Shown piece by piece: positions 37,373-46,594 of a stretch of 64,000 nt of DNA. Under the pieces are notes generated by a model, which was given only the letters and a program-made list of their open reading frames with translations, made no database searches and was not told where the DNA came from. The DNA lies in NCBI RefSeq assembly GCF_002836505.1, contig NZ_PJBF01000058.1, forward strand, positions 62,001 through 126,000, read 5' to 3'. This stretch comes from Psychrobacter sp. Choline-02u-9 (GTDB taxonomy: Bacteria; Pseudomonadota; Gammaproteobacteria; Pseudomonadales; Moraxellaceae). A program made the translations under genes and the position numbers. The number at the start of each line of letters is the position of its first letter. The first letter of the stretch is position 1.

Positions 37373-37411
37373 TAAAAAACGCCACTGATATCGATTGATA
37401 ACAGTGGCGTT
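37373..37411 (-). terminator. Terminator of rpsU
   Basis: 10-bp stem AACGCCACTG/CAGTGGCGTT (37378-37387 and 37402-37411), followed on the minus strand by a T-rich tract, 37 bp past the rpsU stop. Confidence 0.85.
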
Positions 37412-37447
37412 AGTGTAGCGCTTGTACTTAGCTAATCAGATTACTGA

Positions 37448-37663
37448 TTAGTACATACGAGTGGTACGAATAGTTTCGCGTTGTAACTTCTTCTTATAAC
37501 GCTTTACGGCAGCAGCTTTTTTACGCTTACGTACTTGCGTTGGTTTTTCATAAAACTCACGCTTACGTACGTCTGATAATACACCAGCTTTTTCACAAGC
37601 ACGTTTAAAACGACGGATAGCGATATCAACTGGTTCGTTTTCTTTAACCTTAACTGCAGGCAT
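37448..37663 (-). CDS. rpsU: 30S ribosomal protein S21
   Basis: 71-residue basic protein of the 30S subunit, needed for translation initiation. The sequence [19 protein letters not shown], then RACEKAGVL and a Lys/Arg-rich tail, is the standard S21. GAGGAGTCTTC is the ribosome-binding site. It stands in the usual neighbourhood of tsaD and yqeY, but tsaD is 2.1 kb away because two lipoprotein genes and a MITE lie between. Confidence 0.97.
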
Positions 37664-37986
37664 GAAGACTCCTCGATTAGGATGAGATATAAGGGCATTA
37701 GTTTGGCTGTGTATTAGTATTTAGCCGTAATATCTCAAGATTACAGGCATCAGCTCAAACTAGGACAATTCTCACGCATTAGCGTAAGGGCAGGTATTTT
37801 AATAAAAAATACCAACAAAGTCAATGATTTTAAGCATTTATTGCCGATAAGGTATTCAATTAAATAGCTATTTGAATTTGGCTTTCAAACTATGAATTCG
37901 ACATATATACGATGCTTTATCAATAAAAAACCCCTACCGTCTATAACGGTTTGATTGGAGTTTATGCTATGATAATTCCCATATTA
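37664..37986. other. Intergenic region upstream of rpsU
   Basis: AT-rich. A small stem ACCGT/ACGGT (about 37938-37952) has a C-rich and A6 flank that would give a T run on the minus strand. No gene is visible; it contains the rpsU promoter. Confidence 0.4.
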
Positions 37987-38315
37987 TAGGGTCTATTGAA
38001 CATTCAAATATTAGGGCTGCTGATGGCTAAAGTTACACCAAACTAGGCGAAAACCGACGATAATGTCGAGACCTTAGCTAGGTTTTCAACAACGGTTGGG
38101 GTAATTTTAGCATCAGCCTTGAGAACGGATCGAGCAAAGCACTGCTTTGCCCGTTCGCAAGGCAAGAGCTGTGCTCGAGTGGAGGGCAGTACTCTTTTTT
38201 GCCAATATATGGCGAAATAATTTAACCTAGAATGACTAGGCTTCAACAATTTCACTGCATATTGTCTAAAAAATAGTGACTGCCAGCACCACATTTGAAA
38301 GTTCAATAGACCCTA
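37987..38315. mobile_element. 325-bp MITE-like element with 21-bp terminal inverted repeats
   Basis: Terminal inverted repeats of 21 bp, starting GGGTCTATTGAAC, lie at 37989-38009 and 38293-38313 with a single mismatch, and are flanked by a direct TA on both sides (37987-37988 and 38314-38315). TA duplication is typical of IS630/Tc1-mariner and some IS5-type elements. The interior holds no transposase; an 87-codon minus frame inside (38043-38306) has no recognisable transposase motif. A 17-bp palindrome GCAAAGCA-C-TGCTTTGC lies in the middle. Non-autonomous element inferred. Confidence 0.8.
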
Positions 38316-38361
38316 GTAAGCCTATTAACCGTTTTGTGTGTATTTTATTGAGGATGTTGGA

Positions 38362-38733
38362 ATGAAAAAAACAGTATTTAACACGGCATTAAGCACCGCA
38401 CTTATCGTAGCTTTAGGTGTGAGCGTGAGCGCTTGTAGTGGCGGCGAAGAGCATGAAGAAGTGCTGGCTATCGATATGGTGGATGAAGCGGCTGAGTTGG
38501 CACGCGAAAACGCGCCTGAAGCAGAAGAAATGGAATTCCCAGAGACAGCACCAATGCCAGCGGCTGATGCAGCGGGTACAGAAGCTGACGGTACAGCTAC
38601 TGCCGAAGCAGGAACGGCTGACGCTGATACTGCAGAGGCAGCAGCTACCGATAGTACGGATACAGCCGCTGCTCCTACTGACAGCGCTGATATGGCGGCT
38701 ACTGACGACACAGCTGCAGCCACTGCTGAGTAA
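38362..38733 (+). CDS. Acidic Ala/Asp/Thr-rich lipoprotein
   Basis: 123 residues from the ATG at 38362, which has GAGG upstream. A type II signal peptide ends at VSAC (Cys25 or near), and the mature part is almost entirely Ala, Glu, Asp and Thr, with no folded domain visible. Function unknown. Its signal and acidic tail resemble the N-terminal part of the cytochrome c lipoprotein encoded next, which suggests a paralogue without the haem domain. It starts 47 bp after the MITE. Confidence 0.7.
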   Translation: MKKTVFNTALSTALIVALGVSVSACSGGEEHEEVLAIDMVDEAAELARENAPEAEEMEFPETAPMPAADAAGTEADGTATAEAGTADADTAEAAATDSTDTAAAPTDSADMAATDDTAAATAE

Positions 38734-38858
38734 CTTAGTGGTCAATTGACTATTAGCTCAATTGAATATTAAACAGTCGTTGGTCATATACGTAAGTAAT
38801 TTAAGCTGATATAGCGCATCACTAATTGATGGCAGACTGACTAAGTAAGGGTAAAACC

Positions 38859-39395
38859 ATGATTGATATACAACCGTACATGAACAAGCTGAAATTGTCT
38901 GTGATCAGCATGAGTGTGGTATTTGCTGTGAGTGCTTGTAGCGGTGATAACACAGCTACGGAAGAGTCTACAGCAGCCAATGAACCTGCTACTGCTGTAG
39001 AAGAGAAAGCTGTAGCAGAAACCGAAGGCACGACATCTGAGTCTGTGGTTGATCCAGAAACAGATACCCAACCAAAAGCAGCAACAGAGTCTGCAGAAAT
39101 AGTAGATGAAGCAGTGACAACACCTGAAGCTGATTCTGAGCCTGAAGTGTTGGCAGCAGATGCAGGTGCTAAACTGTATGAATCAAACTGTCAGGTTTGT
39201 CATGCTGCAGGTTTACTCGATGCGCCAAAGTATGGTGATACAGCGGCTTGGGCAGCTCGTCTAACCAAAGACAAAGAGACGCTATATATGCACTCGGCTA
39301 AAGGCTTTAATAAAATGCCAGCACAAGCGGTGAATGGTGTGACCGAAGCACAAGTTAAAGCAGCTGTTGATTATATGCTAGCGTCGGTAAGCTGA
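38859..39395 (+). CDS. Cytochrome c lipoprotein
   Basis: 178 residues. A signal peptide ending in FAVSAC (lipobox) is followed by an ~80-residue acidic Glu/Thr/Ala linker and then a single-haem cytochrome c domain of the c5 type: C111-QV-C114-H115, with a distal methionine probably in FNKMPAQ. It is probably tethered to the periplasmic face of a membrane, where it carries electrons; the partner is unknown. Start 38859 has TAAGGG upstream; the in-frame ATG at 38880 is also possible. A strong terminator follows. Confidence 0.85.
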   Translation: MIDIQPYMNKLKLSVISMSVVFAVSACSGDNTATEESTAANEPATAVEEKAVAETEGTTSESVVDPETDTQPKAATESAEIVDEAVTTPEADSEPEVLAADAGAKLYESNCQVCHAAGLLDAPKYGDTAAWAARLTKDKETLYMHSAKGFNKMPAQAVNGVTEAQVKAAVDYMLASVS

Positions 39396-39441
39396 TACGG
39401 TATATATAGAGTATGTAAGCTATTGAAATTTGCTAAACTGG

Positions 39442-39473
39442 CCGTCATTGTGACTGACAATGACGGTTTTTTT
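39442..39473 (+). terminator. Terminator after the cytochrome c gene
   Basis: 10-bp perfect stem CCGTCATTGT/ACAATGACGG (39442-39451 and 39457-39466) with a 5-nt loop and T7. Confidence 0.9.
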
Positions 39474-39552
39474 ATGCACATTTTTTGTCATGCCAGTCTG
39501 AGAATATACAGCTGTATCAAGCGAATTCGAGATAGCGTGTGGCTGATTGTAT

Positions 39553-39660
39553 TATAGTCGGTGAACTACTAAACCGCTACGGCGTTACCCTCCTTAGATG
39601 TACTACTTGTACAATCTGCAGTCGGCTGCCTTGTACTCATTTTAGAGTTCTTTGACTATA
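39553..39660 (-). repeat. Intact 108-bp dispersed repeat, inverted orientation
   Basis: Bounded by TATAGTC at 39553 and GACTATA at 39660. Its reverse complement aligns without gaps with the equally long copy at 62126-62233, sharing TACAAGG-AGCCGA, GTACTA/GTAGTAC blocks and the CCG near the middle. It contains no reading frame. It is probably a mobile or formerly mobile repeat. Confidence 0.75.
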
Positions 39661-39738
39661 GTTATCCAATTTCTCAAAATGATGTAAGATAAAAGTGCGA
39701 CAAAAATAGCACGAAAACGAAAGTATAAAGGCAAAAGT

Positions 39739-40797
39739 ATGAAAGTATTGGGCTTAGAGACCTCTTGTGATGAGACGGGGCTAGCGATTTTTGATAGTGA
39801 GCAAATAAATAGCGACAACCAAGGTTTGGTCGGGCAAGTACTGTATTCTCAGATTGAGCTGCACGCCCTTTATGGTGGTGTTGTGCCTGAGCTTGCTAGC
39901 CGCGATCATATTCGTAAGCTAGTGCCATTACTTAATGAGCTACTCGAACAGTGCGATATGAAAAAAAGCGAGATCGATGCGATTGCTTATACCAAGGGAC
40001 CTGGTCTTATTGGTGCATTAATGACAGGCGCACTGTTTGGTCGTAGCTTAGCATATGGTTTAGATATTCCAGCGATTGGTATTCATCATATGGAGGGGCA
40101 TCTTTTGGCGCCGCTTATGGGCGCGAACCCTCCGGCATTTCCTTTTGTCTCGCTACTAGTATCTGGTGGGCATACGTTACTGATTGCTGCTCACGGTGTT
40201 GGGCAATATGAGATATTGGGTGAGTCGATAGATGATGCGGCGGGTGAGTGCTTTGATAAAGCAGCTAAAATGTTGGGTCTTCCTTATCCTGGCGGTCCTA
40301 ATATTGCTAAGCTGGCAGAAGCTGGTAATCCTGACGCTTACGCACTCCCAAGACCAATGCTCCATCGGGGTCTAGACTTTTCGTTTAGTGGCATGAAAAC
40401 AGCCGTGCATAATCTGATTAAAGATACACCATGCTCGGGAGGGTCGGGTAATGGCGCTGATAGTGATCCACAAGTTCGCGCTGATATTGCTGCCAGTTTC
40501 CAGCATGCAGTGGTCGACACGCTAGTGAAAAAATGTGTCAAAGCACTTAAGCAAGCAGATATGAGCCGCTTAGTAATTGCGGGCGGGGTCAGTGCCAATA
40601 CTCATCTGCGCGAGACATTAGAAGCGGAACTGGCTAAGATCAATGCGACGGTTCATTATGCACCGCCTGCACTATGCACGGACAATGGCGCGATGATTGC
40701 TTATGCAGGTTTTGAGCGCTTGCAAGCAGGACAGTCTGATGATTTGGCCGTTAGCTGTATTCCGCGTTGGCCGATGACAGAATTGCCAGCTGTGTAA
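39739..40797 (+). CDS. tsaD: tRNA N6-adenosine threonylcarbamoyltransferase
   Basis: Transfers threonylcarbamoyl to A37 of ANN-decoding tRNAs, with TsaB and TsaE. 352 residues of the ASKHA/Kae1 fold: [14 protein letters not shown] start, metal-binding H117 and H121 (HHMEGH), [21 protein letters not shown], and [11 protein letters not shown]. An ~8-residue Gly/Ser-rich insert (GGSGNGADS) near residue 235 differs from E. coli. AAGG precedes the ATG. It is followed by crcB after 44 bp. Confidence 0.97.
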   Translation: MKVLGLETSCDETGLAIFDSEQINSDNQGLVGQVLYSQIELHALYGGVVPELASRDHIRKLVPLLNELLEQCDMKKSEIDAIAYTKGPGLIGALMTGALFGRSLAYGLDIPAIGIHHMEGHLLAPLMGANPPAFPFVSLLVSGGHTLLIAAHGVGQYEILGESIDDAAGECFDKAAKMLGLPYPGGPNIAKLAEAGNPDAYALPRPMLHRGLDFSFSGMKTAVHNLIKDTPCSGGSGNGADSDPQVRADIAASFQHAVVDTLVKKCVKALKQADMSRLVIAGGVSANTHLRETLEAELAKINATVHYAPPALCTDNGAMIAYAGFERLQAGQSDDLAVSCIPRWPMTELPAV

Positions 40798-40841
40798 TTG
40801 AGCCTTTTGTTCAATACGTTTATATGAATTAAGGACAGTCT

Positions 40842-41213
40842 ATGCAGTGGCTTGCTATTGGTTTGGGCGCAGCATTCGGTGCTTGTTTGCGAGCTTGGCT
40901 ATCGCGTTTTAATGCTTTGCACGGTTGGGTGCCACTCGGTACCCTGAGCGCCAATATCTTAGGCGGACTGCTGATAGGGCTTGCGCTAGTATGGTTTGAG
41001 CGCATGGGAAGCAATTTATCTGATCATGTACGCGTGTTTGTGATTACCGGATTTTTGGGCGGGCTAACGACCTTTAGTACGTTTAGTGCAGAGGTATTTG
41101 GCTTTATCCATGACGGGCGGCTGCTGGCAGGATTAGCGCTCATCGGCCTGCACGTTGGACTGACATTATTAGCAACTGCACTTGGCTTTTATTTCTTTAA
41201 GCTAGTTTTGTAG
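40842..41213 (+). CDS. crcB: Fluoride exporter CrcB/FluC
   Basis: 123-residue dual-topology membrane channel that exports fluoride. Four hydrophobic helices, with [11 protein letters not shown] near the N-terminus, the conserved [10 protein letters not shown] and the TFSTFSAE motif (fluoride-track Phe and Ser/Thr). AAGGACAGTCT gives the start. Only 44 bp separate it from tsaD, so it is likely co-transcribed; no fluoride riboswitch fits in that gap. Confidence 0.93.
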   Translation: MQWLAIGLGAAFGACLRAWLSRFNALHGWVPLGTLSANILGGLLIGLALVWFERMGSNLSDHVRVFVITGFLGGLTTFSTFSAEVFGFIHDGRLLAGLALIGLHVGLTLLATALGFYFFKLVL

Positions 41214-41383
41214 GCGTTGATAGATATTAATCGTTTAAGAGTCTGTTATAAATGGTTCCACTATATCAGTCTGTTATAAGTAGTCTATTAATACGTTTGG
41301 AGAGTGAATTAGCTGGTTCCGTTGGGGTATACTCAAAAAATAAATCCTTTAAACGATAAATCATCTATTAACAGTCTGGCTGT

Positions 41384-42325
41384 TCAAAAACTTGATTTTA
41401 AATCCATAGGCCTAGTTGTATGGCGTTTTGCCATATATTTGCCCAGTAAGGGTAAGCAAAACATTGGTAATTGAAAAGCACCCAGTAACGGTAGAAACAC
41501 CGCACCCATAAAGGGTACAGTTATGGTGTAAGAAAGTAATACATTGCGTCCGCCACATACCAGCGCCGCGACAATAGCATTCTCATAGCCAAAACGCCGA
41601 TATATTATATAAGCGGTAAAATAAAACACCAATGCCAATACCGAACTTAGCACTAGTAATAACAACGCTTGCCAGGGATTGTGGTCAAACGTAGTACGAA
41701 ATCCTGCCATCAGTCCCAGTGGAAACAACATCAGCAGTAAAATATTAAACTGCCCAATTTTGGGATAATAACGTGACAAAATAGCAGGTGGAACAAACCG
41801 ACGCACTCCCACAGCTAGCACCATTGGCATGAAAATATAAACTAACAAGCGTTTGACATAAAGACCAACGTCTAAATTCGAACTTTCATCGCCTAATAGC
41901 CATAATACGCCTAATAATGTACAGGGCATAACGAGCGTAGCAGCGATAGTTTTTGCCGTCGCCAGTTGTGCATCAAATCCCACCGCATTGACCAACGCAC
42001 CACTACCGAATAATGGGGCAGTGGCACCAAGACCTGCAATCGCCAATAGCCAATCGCCACGTACACCGAGTGCATAAGCAATTACTATTAAAGCTAGACT
42101 CATGCCCCCGCTTTGTAACAAGGCAAAAACCCATACATAGCTTGTCGCTATACGCTTTAAAAGTGCATATTGGTCAATGCCTAGTAAAGTAAAAAACATC
42201 AAGAAGAACAATATTTGGGGTAAATATACCAATACTGCATTGGATAAGTTTGGAAAAACAAAGCCCATAATTGCACAAACTGGCATAATTAATGTGCTAT
42301 GGCGCGCAATAAAACTAAGAAGCAT
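41384..42325 (-). CDS. BASS-family membrane transporter
   Basis: About 313 residues with roughly ten hydrophobic segments, of the bile acid:sodium symporter/arsenite-like superfamily; FGSGALVNAVGFDA and VAALVCGGRNVLLSY occupy positions typical of the two crossed discontinuous helices. The substrate is unknown. ATG 42325, preceded by AGGAAAGG, was preferred over a start at 42397. It stands alone; 12-bp direct repeats AGTCTGTTATAA lie beyond its 3' end at 41240 and 41268. Confidence 0.75.
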   Translation of the reverse strand: MLLSFIARHSTLIMPVCAIMGFVFPNLSNAVLVYLPQILFFLMFFTLLGIDQYALLKRIATSYVWVFALLQSGGMSLALIVIAYALGVRGDWLLAIAGLGATAPLFGSGALVNAVGFDAQLATAKTIAATLVMPCTLLGVLWLLGDESSNLDVGLYVKRLLVYIFMPMVLAVGVRRFVPPAILSRYYPKIGQFNILLLMLFPLGLMAGFRTTFDHNPWQALLLLVLSSVLALVFYFTAYIIYRRFGYENAIVAALVCGGRNVLLSYTITVPFMGAVFLPLLGAFQLPMFCLPLLGKYMAKRHTTRPMDLKSSF

Positions 42326-42546
42326 GGCCTTTCCTAATAAAAAATGTTTTTTTGATACATATGCTGAACCACGCTGGGATTGTTTGATATCCAACAATCT
42401 TAGAGAGTATTAAAATTCCGAGGTGTCTCATATACCTACCACATTGATGCCTGTATAGCGCATCGATCACAGATAGAATATGTCTGGTAAGTACACCATG
42501 AAGTACACTGTGACTATTTCAGCGAGTTAAAACGTCGATACCATTA

Positions 42547-42586
42547 GCCCACAGCCAAAGGTTCAAGTCCTCACTAGGGAACCATT
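42547..42586 (+). other. tRNA 3'-end-like fragment
   Basis: The stretch around GGTTCAAGTCC and ending GGGAACCA resembles the T-arm, acceptor and CCA end of a tRNA. No matching 5' acceptor, D-arm or anticodon arm precedes it and the T-stem does not pair, so it is not a functional tRNA. It may be a decayed remnant or chance. Confidence 0.2.
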
Positions 42587-42662
42587 ATTTACCATAACAT
42601 TCATTACGATATGAAAAGGTGAATAATATTTCATCACTATAAAAAAGTGATTAGTAATGAAA

Positions 42663-43553
42663 CTATAACGGCTTCACTATCCCTTCCAATAAGCTCGCAA
42701 ATCCCTCCATATACGCCGTATCTCGACTTGAGGTACGCGTCGCTGCGTACAGCTGACAATGAACCCCTTCTCCTAGTGGTCGTGATACGACCCAGCCTTT
42801 TTTCTCGTATTCAGCAACCACCCAATCAGGCAATGCTGCTACGCCGCGTTCACTGGCGACCAACTGAATCAGCATCGCGGTCAGCTCTGTTGTACGAACA
42901 CTTTCAAAGCTTACTTGTGCTGGCGTCATAAAATTAGCAATGATATCGAGACGTTTGGCCTCTACTGGATAAGCAATTAATGTCTCATTAATCAAATCAT
43001 CAGGTTCAATAAATTTTTGAGCCGCTAAATCATGTGTTGGTGAAAGCACCAAACGACTCTCGTACTCAAACAATGGCTGATAGCTGATACCGTCGAGCGG
43101 TAAATCACTGGTAGTAATAAGCAGATCAATATCACCTTCCATCAGTAGATGATGTGGCTCAGGCTCAAACCCTGTGGCAAAGTCTAGCTCGACATCCGAC
43201 CATTCACGGCGATAGTGGTTGAGTATCGGCATGAGCCAATCAAAGCAGCTATGACACTCTGATGCTAGGCGTAATCTACCTGCTTGACCATGTGCTAAGC
43301 GTTTAAGATTTGATTTGGTGCGAGTAACTTGCGGTAGGATATTGTCTGCTAACGCCAGTACTGCTTTACCTGCGGGCGTAAAACTAAGCGGGCGCGTCCG
43401 ACGGTTGACTAAGCTGATGTCGTAGTAGTTCTCCAGCTCTTTCAGTTGATGCGACACAGCAGAGGCGGTGACGTGTAGCTCGTCTGCCGCTGCTGCAAGT
43501 GAACCATGCGCTCGTAGCGCGGTTAATGTATTAAGATGACGTAACTCAAGCAT
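42663..43553 (-). CDS. metR: LysR-type regulator MetR
   Basis: Transcription regulator of methionine synthesis genes. 296 residues: an N-terminal winged helix-turn-helix (HLNTLTALRAHGSLAAAADELHVTASAVSHQLKELEN) and a periplasmic-binding-like co-inducer domain. RLRLASECHSCFDWLMPIL, RLVLSPTHDLA and GVAALPDWVV match E. coli MetR closely (recalled), which supports the assignment over a generic LysR. A MetR-box-like site lies 22 bp upstream of its start. Confidence 0.88.
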   Translation of the reverse strand: MLELRHLNTLTALRAHGSLAAAADELHVTASAVSHQLKELENYYDISLVNRRTRPLSFTPAGKAVLALADNILPQVTRTKSNLKRLAHGQAGRLRLASECHSCFDWLMPILNHYRREWSDVELDFATGFEPEPHHLLMEGDIDLLITTSDLPLDGISYQPLFEYESRLVLSPTHDLAAQKFIEPDDLINETLIAYPVEAKRLDIIANFMTPAQVSFESVRTTELTAMLIQLVASERGVAALPDWVVAEYEKKGWVVSRPLGEGVHCQLYAATRTSSRDTAYMEGFASLLEGIVKPL

Positions 43554-43574
43554 AATATGACCTAACCGCTAAGG

Positions 43575-43587
43575 TGAGAAAAATTCA
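43575..43587. promoter_or_regulatory. Candidate MetR box upstream of metR
   Basis: TGAGAAAAATTCA matches 7 of 8 fixed bases of the MetR site TGAAnnnnnTTCA and lies 22 bp from the metR start, suited to autoregulation. A single short match; chance cannot be excluded. Confidence 0.4.
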
Positions 43588-43668
43588 TTATAGTCAATAT
43601 AGCGCTGACTTTCACTCATAGTCCGTTATTAATGCTCAGTTAATAAGCAATTAGTCAGCAATCAACAT

Positions 43669-44475
43669 CTAGCGCTTGCGTAACAATAACTGTGAGATAA
43701 CGACCAATACTAGCGAAGCAACCAGCAATAACGTACCAATGGCGTTGACTTCTGGCTTGAGTCCTACGCGCACCATAGAATAAATGCGCAGCGGTAAAAT
43801 CTCATAGCTAGGTCCCGTGACAAAGGTAGACACCACCACATCATCTAGCGACAAGGTAAAGGCCAGTAACCAACCCGCCATGACTGCTGGCAAGATAACG
43901 GGAATCAATACTGTGCGCACCATGGTTGATTCGTTAGCACCCAAGTCACGTGCCGCCTCCATTAGACGCTCATCTAAACTACTCAACCGCGCAAAGACGG
44001 TAATCACAACAAAAGGTAGGCAAAAAGTAATGTGCGCCAATAGCAGCGAGACAAAGCCCAATTGCAAGCCAATTAATAAAAACAGTGCTAGCAATGAAAT
44101 AGCGAGTACAATCTCAGGCGACATCATCAGGACAAATAGCAGCCCGTTTAGTAAGCCTTTACCGCGAAAGTTATAACGGTGTAATGCCAACGCTGTAAGC
44201 GTGCCTATCAAAGTTGAGACGGTGGCTGCCACCAATCCTAATACAATCGAGTGCCAAAACGCATCGAGCATCGCTTGGTTATTAAACAGTGACTCGTACC
44301 ACTTTAAGCTAAAGCCGCCCCAGTTGTAGCCGATTTTTGACTTGTTAAATGACATCACCACCAAAACAATGATGGGCAGGTACAACAAGGCATAAATCAG
44401 TCCGAGATAGCCTTTGGCAGCGATACTGCCAATCTTAAGCGTACGAGCTTTTTTATTCGGTGAGCTATAAGACAT
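43669..44475 (-). CDS. potI: Polyamine ABC transporter permease PotI
   Basis: 268-residue inner-membrane permease with about six helices and the EAA loop ARLSSLDERLMEAARDLGANESTMVRTVLIPVILPA. Similar to E. coli PotI of the putrescine importer PotFGHI; the substrate is inferred from that similarity. Its ATG overlaps the potH stop by one base (TAATG), so the genes are translationally coupled. Last gene of the potGHI unit. Confidence 0.88.
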   Translation of the reverse strand: MSYSSPNKKARTLKIGSIAAKGYLGLIYALLYLPIIVLVVMSFNKSKIGYNWGGFSLKWYESLFNNQAMLDAFWHSIVLGLVAATVSTLIGTLTALALHRYNFRGKGLLNGLLFVLMMSPEIVLAISLLALFLLIGLQLGFVSLLLAHITFCLPFVVITVFARLSSLDERLMEAARDLGANESTMVRTVLIPVILPAVMAGWLLAFTLSLDDVVVSTFVTGPSYEILPLRIYSMVRVGLKPEVNAIGTLLLVASLVLVVISQLLLRKR

Positions 44476-45353
44476 TAGGCCACCTCGTTAAAATCAGTTT
44501 TGCCAATACGGCGACTACTGGCATGGTAGGCCAGTAACAATACGGCCATTGCCAATGTCAGTAATACGCTAGCTGCCGCGCCAAAGGGCCAATCACGCGC
44601 ATCTAGAAATTGGTTTTTGATGATATTTCCGACCAATAAGTTACGAGAACCACCCAAGATATCAGCCACATAAAACGTGCCCATTGCAGGCAATAGCACG
44701 AGTAGCACACCAGAAATAATACCAGGTGTTGTTAATGGCAATACCACATGCCAAAAGGTCTGTGTTTTAGTTGCACCCAAATCCTGCGAAGCCAGTAGCA
44801 TGTCATTACGCAAGTCGGTAAATACTGCATATAGTGGCAGTACCATAAAAGGGAACAGCAAGTAGGTTAGTCCTGCGATCACTGCGCCTTGTGTATATAA
44901 AATATCGATTGGCGTATCGATTACGCCGATGGCTAATAGCGATTTGTTAATCAAACCATTGTTAGCAAAGAGCAGCTTTAATGCATACGTTCGTACCAAA
45001 GAATTGGTCCAAAATGGCAGTATCAGTAGTAGCATCAGTAATGGCTGCCAACGTACTTTTGCTTTGGATATTAGCCATGCAAAAGGGTAGCCCAGCAGCA
45101 AGCAGATAACCGTTGTGATACCTGCCATCCATAATGAGTGGACAAATACCTCAAAATACAACGGGTCAATCATCCGTACATAGCTGTCGATGCTAACAGG
45201 TAAGCTAATAAACGCACTGCTATCACGGGTCAAAAAACTGACAGCGATGACTAGGATATTTGGTAATAGTGCAAATATCAGTAGCCACCCCCAGATTAGC
45301 CAAAGCGTGGCGGTACGAAATGGACTTTTACTGCCTAAGTGGTTGCGAGCCAT
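44475..45353 (-). CDS. potH: Polyamine ABC transporter permease PotH
   Basis: 292-residue permease, six predicted helices, with the EAA loop ASQDLGATKTQTFWHVVLPLTTPG facing the ATPase. N-terminal part WLLIFALLPNILVIAVSFL and the IDPLYFEVFVHSLWMAG region are typical of PotH/PotB. It is joined to potG by a one-base overlap (TGATG) and to potI by TAATG. Confidence 0.88.
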   Translation of the reverse strand: MARNHLGSKSPFRTATLWLIWGWLLIFALLPNILVIAVSFLTRDSSAFISLPVSIDSYVRMIDPLYFEVFVHSLWMAGITTVICLLLGYPFAWLISKAKVRWQPLLMLLLILPFWTNSLVRTYALKLLFANNGLINKSLLAIGVIDTPIDILYTQGAVIAGLTYLLFPFMVLPLYAVFTDLRNDMLLASQDLGATKTQTFWHVVLPLTTPGIISGVLLVLLPAMGTFYVADILGGSRNLLVGNIIKNQFLDARDWPFGAAASVLLTLAMAVLLLAYHASSRRIGKTDFNEVA

Positions 45354-46594
45354 CAGCTACCATCCTTTTGTACAGTCGTGTCTGGCACAGCTTCAGAGTC
45401 TTCTGGCAATACCCATTCCCAACCATCTACCCATGAGACTTTGACTTCCTCGTTTAGTTTGTAATCAAAGCTTGGATCATCCTCATCAAAAAACTCAGAG
45501 GCCTTAATGATATGACCATTTGCCAGTTCGATAATCGAGTCTAAGGTGCTACCTTTATAGTTACTCTCGATGACACGGCCTAATAGTCCGCTATGTTCGT
45601 TGTCTTTTGGATCGTATATTCGCAAATCCTCAGGGCGAAGTAGTAAGTTAACGATATCGCCCACTTGCACGTCATTGGCAAAACTGGGACGACGTAAGTT
45701 ACGTAATGTAGTTGGCCCTTCTTGTGCTTGCGCTTCACAGACTTCGACCTCGATACGCCCGTTAGTCACTTTGCCATCTCGATCTGGCTGGTCTGGATGG
45801 ACACCTTTGACCTCAGCTCTGAACAGATTGGTCTCGCCGATAAATTTTGCAGTAAACAAATTGGCAGGGGTTTCATAAATCTCGATAGGCGTACCGATTT
45901 GCTGGAACGTGCCATCTTTCATTACGGCAATACGGTCTGACATCGAGAGCGCTTCTTCTTGATCATGGGTCACGAAGACAAAGGTAATGCCTAGCTCGCG
46001 TTGTAGACGCTTAAGCTCAGATTGCATTTGCAGGCGCAGTTTATGATCGAGCGCGGATAATGGTTCATCGAGCAATAGTAGTTTAGGACGGTTAATCACC
46101 GCACGTGCAATCGCAACTCGCTGCTGCTGACCACCAGATAGATCTTGTGGCTTGCGGTTGGCTAAATGCTCTAGCTGTACCATCGCTAGCATCTCGCTAA
46201 CACGTCTTTGGATTTCATCTTTTGGGACTTTTTTTAGCTTTAGGCCATAAGCCACGTTTTGGGCGACGCTCATGTGAGGGAACAGCGCATACTGCTGAAA
46301 TACGGTATTGACCGGACGTTTATCAGCGGACAAGCCTGCCATCTGTATGCCATCCAAATATATCGCTCCAGCGTTCGGTTGCTCAAAGCCTGCAATCAAG
46401 CGTAATAATGTCGTCTTACCACAGCCTGATGGACCAAGTAACGTCAGAAACTCACCATGTTTGATATCAAGGTTGATGTCTTTTAGGACTTCGGTTTGAT
46501 CATAGGTTTTTTTTAGACCAGTCAGTTGCAGCAGCACCTGATCATCATGAGGTGACGCAGAGGTGTTATGCGTATTTTGAGATAAATCGGTCAT
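45353..46594 (-). CDS. potG: Polyamine ABC transporter ATPase PotG
   Basis: 413 residues. Walker A GPSGCGKT (54-61), signature [14 protein letters not shown], Walker [13 protein letters not shown] and switch His in [11 protein letters not shown], followed by a C-terminal TOBE/regulatory domain (from ~255). It energises PotH and PotI. The first gene of potGHI; the expected periplasmic binding protein PotF is not adjacent on either side. Upstream lies an 11-bp tandem repeat. Confidence 0.9.
   Translation of the reverse strand: MTDLSQNTHNTSASPHDDQVLLQLTGLKKTYDQTEVLKDINLDIKHGEFLTLLGPSGCGKTTLLRLIAGFEQPNAGAIYLDGIQMAGLSADKRPVNTVFQQYALFPHMSVAQNVAYGLKLKKVPKDEIQRRVSEMLAMVQLEHLANRKPQDLSGGQQQRVAIARAVINRPKLLLLDEPLSALDHKLRLQMQSELKRLQRELGITFVFVTHDQEEALSMSDRIAVMKDGTFQQIGTPIEIYETPANLFTAKFIGETNLFRAEVKGVHPDQPDRDGKVTNGRIEVEVCEAQAQEGPTTLRNLRRPSFANDVQVGDIVNLLLRPEDLRIYDPKDNEHSGLLGRVIESNYKGSTLDSIIELANGHIIKASEFFDEDDPSFDYKLNEEVKVSWVDGWEWVLPEDSEAVPDTTVQKDGS

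Noticed and set aside
38043..38306. 87-codon frame inside the MITE as a transposase remnant
   Set aside because: No DDE or other transposase motif is visible and it spans the inverted repeat, so coding is not supported.
38325..38723. 132-codon alanine/serine-rich minus-strand frame
   Set aside because: It is the shadow of the low-complexity acidic lipoprotein on the opposite strand; repeated GCN/GAN codons keep the reverse frame open.
40798..40841. Fluoride riboswitch before crcB
   Set aside because: The 44-bp gap is too short and lacks the conserved fold.
42547..42586. Complete tRNA gene
   Set aside because: Only a T-loop/CCA-like end is present; no 5' acceptor, D-arm or anticodon stem could be found upstream.
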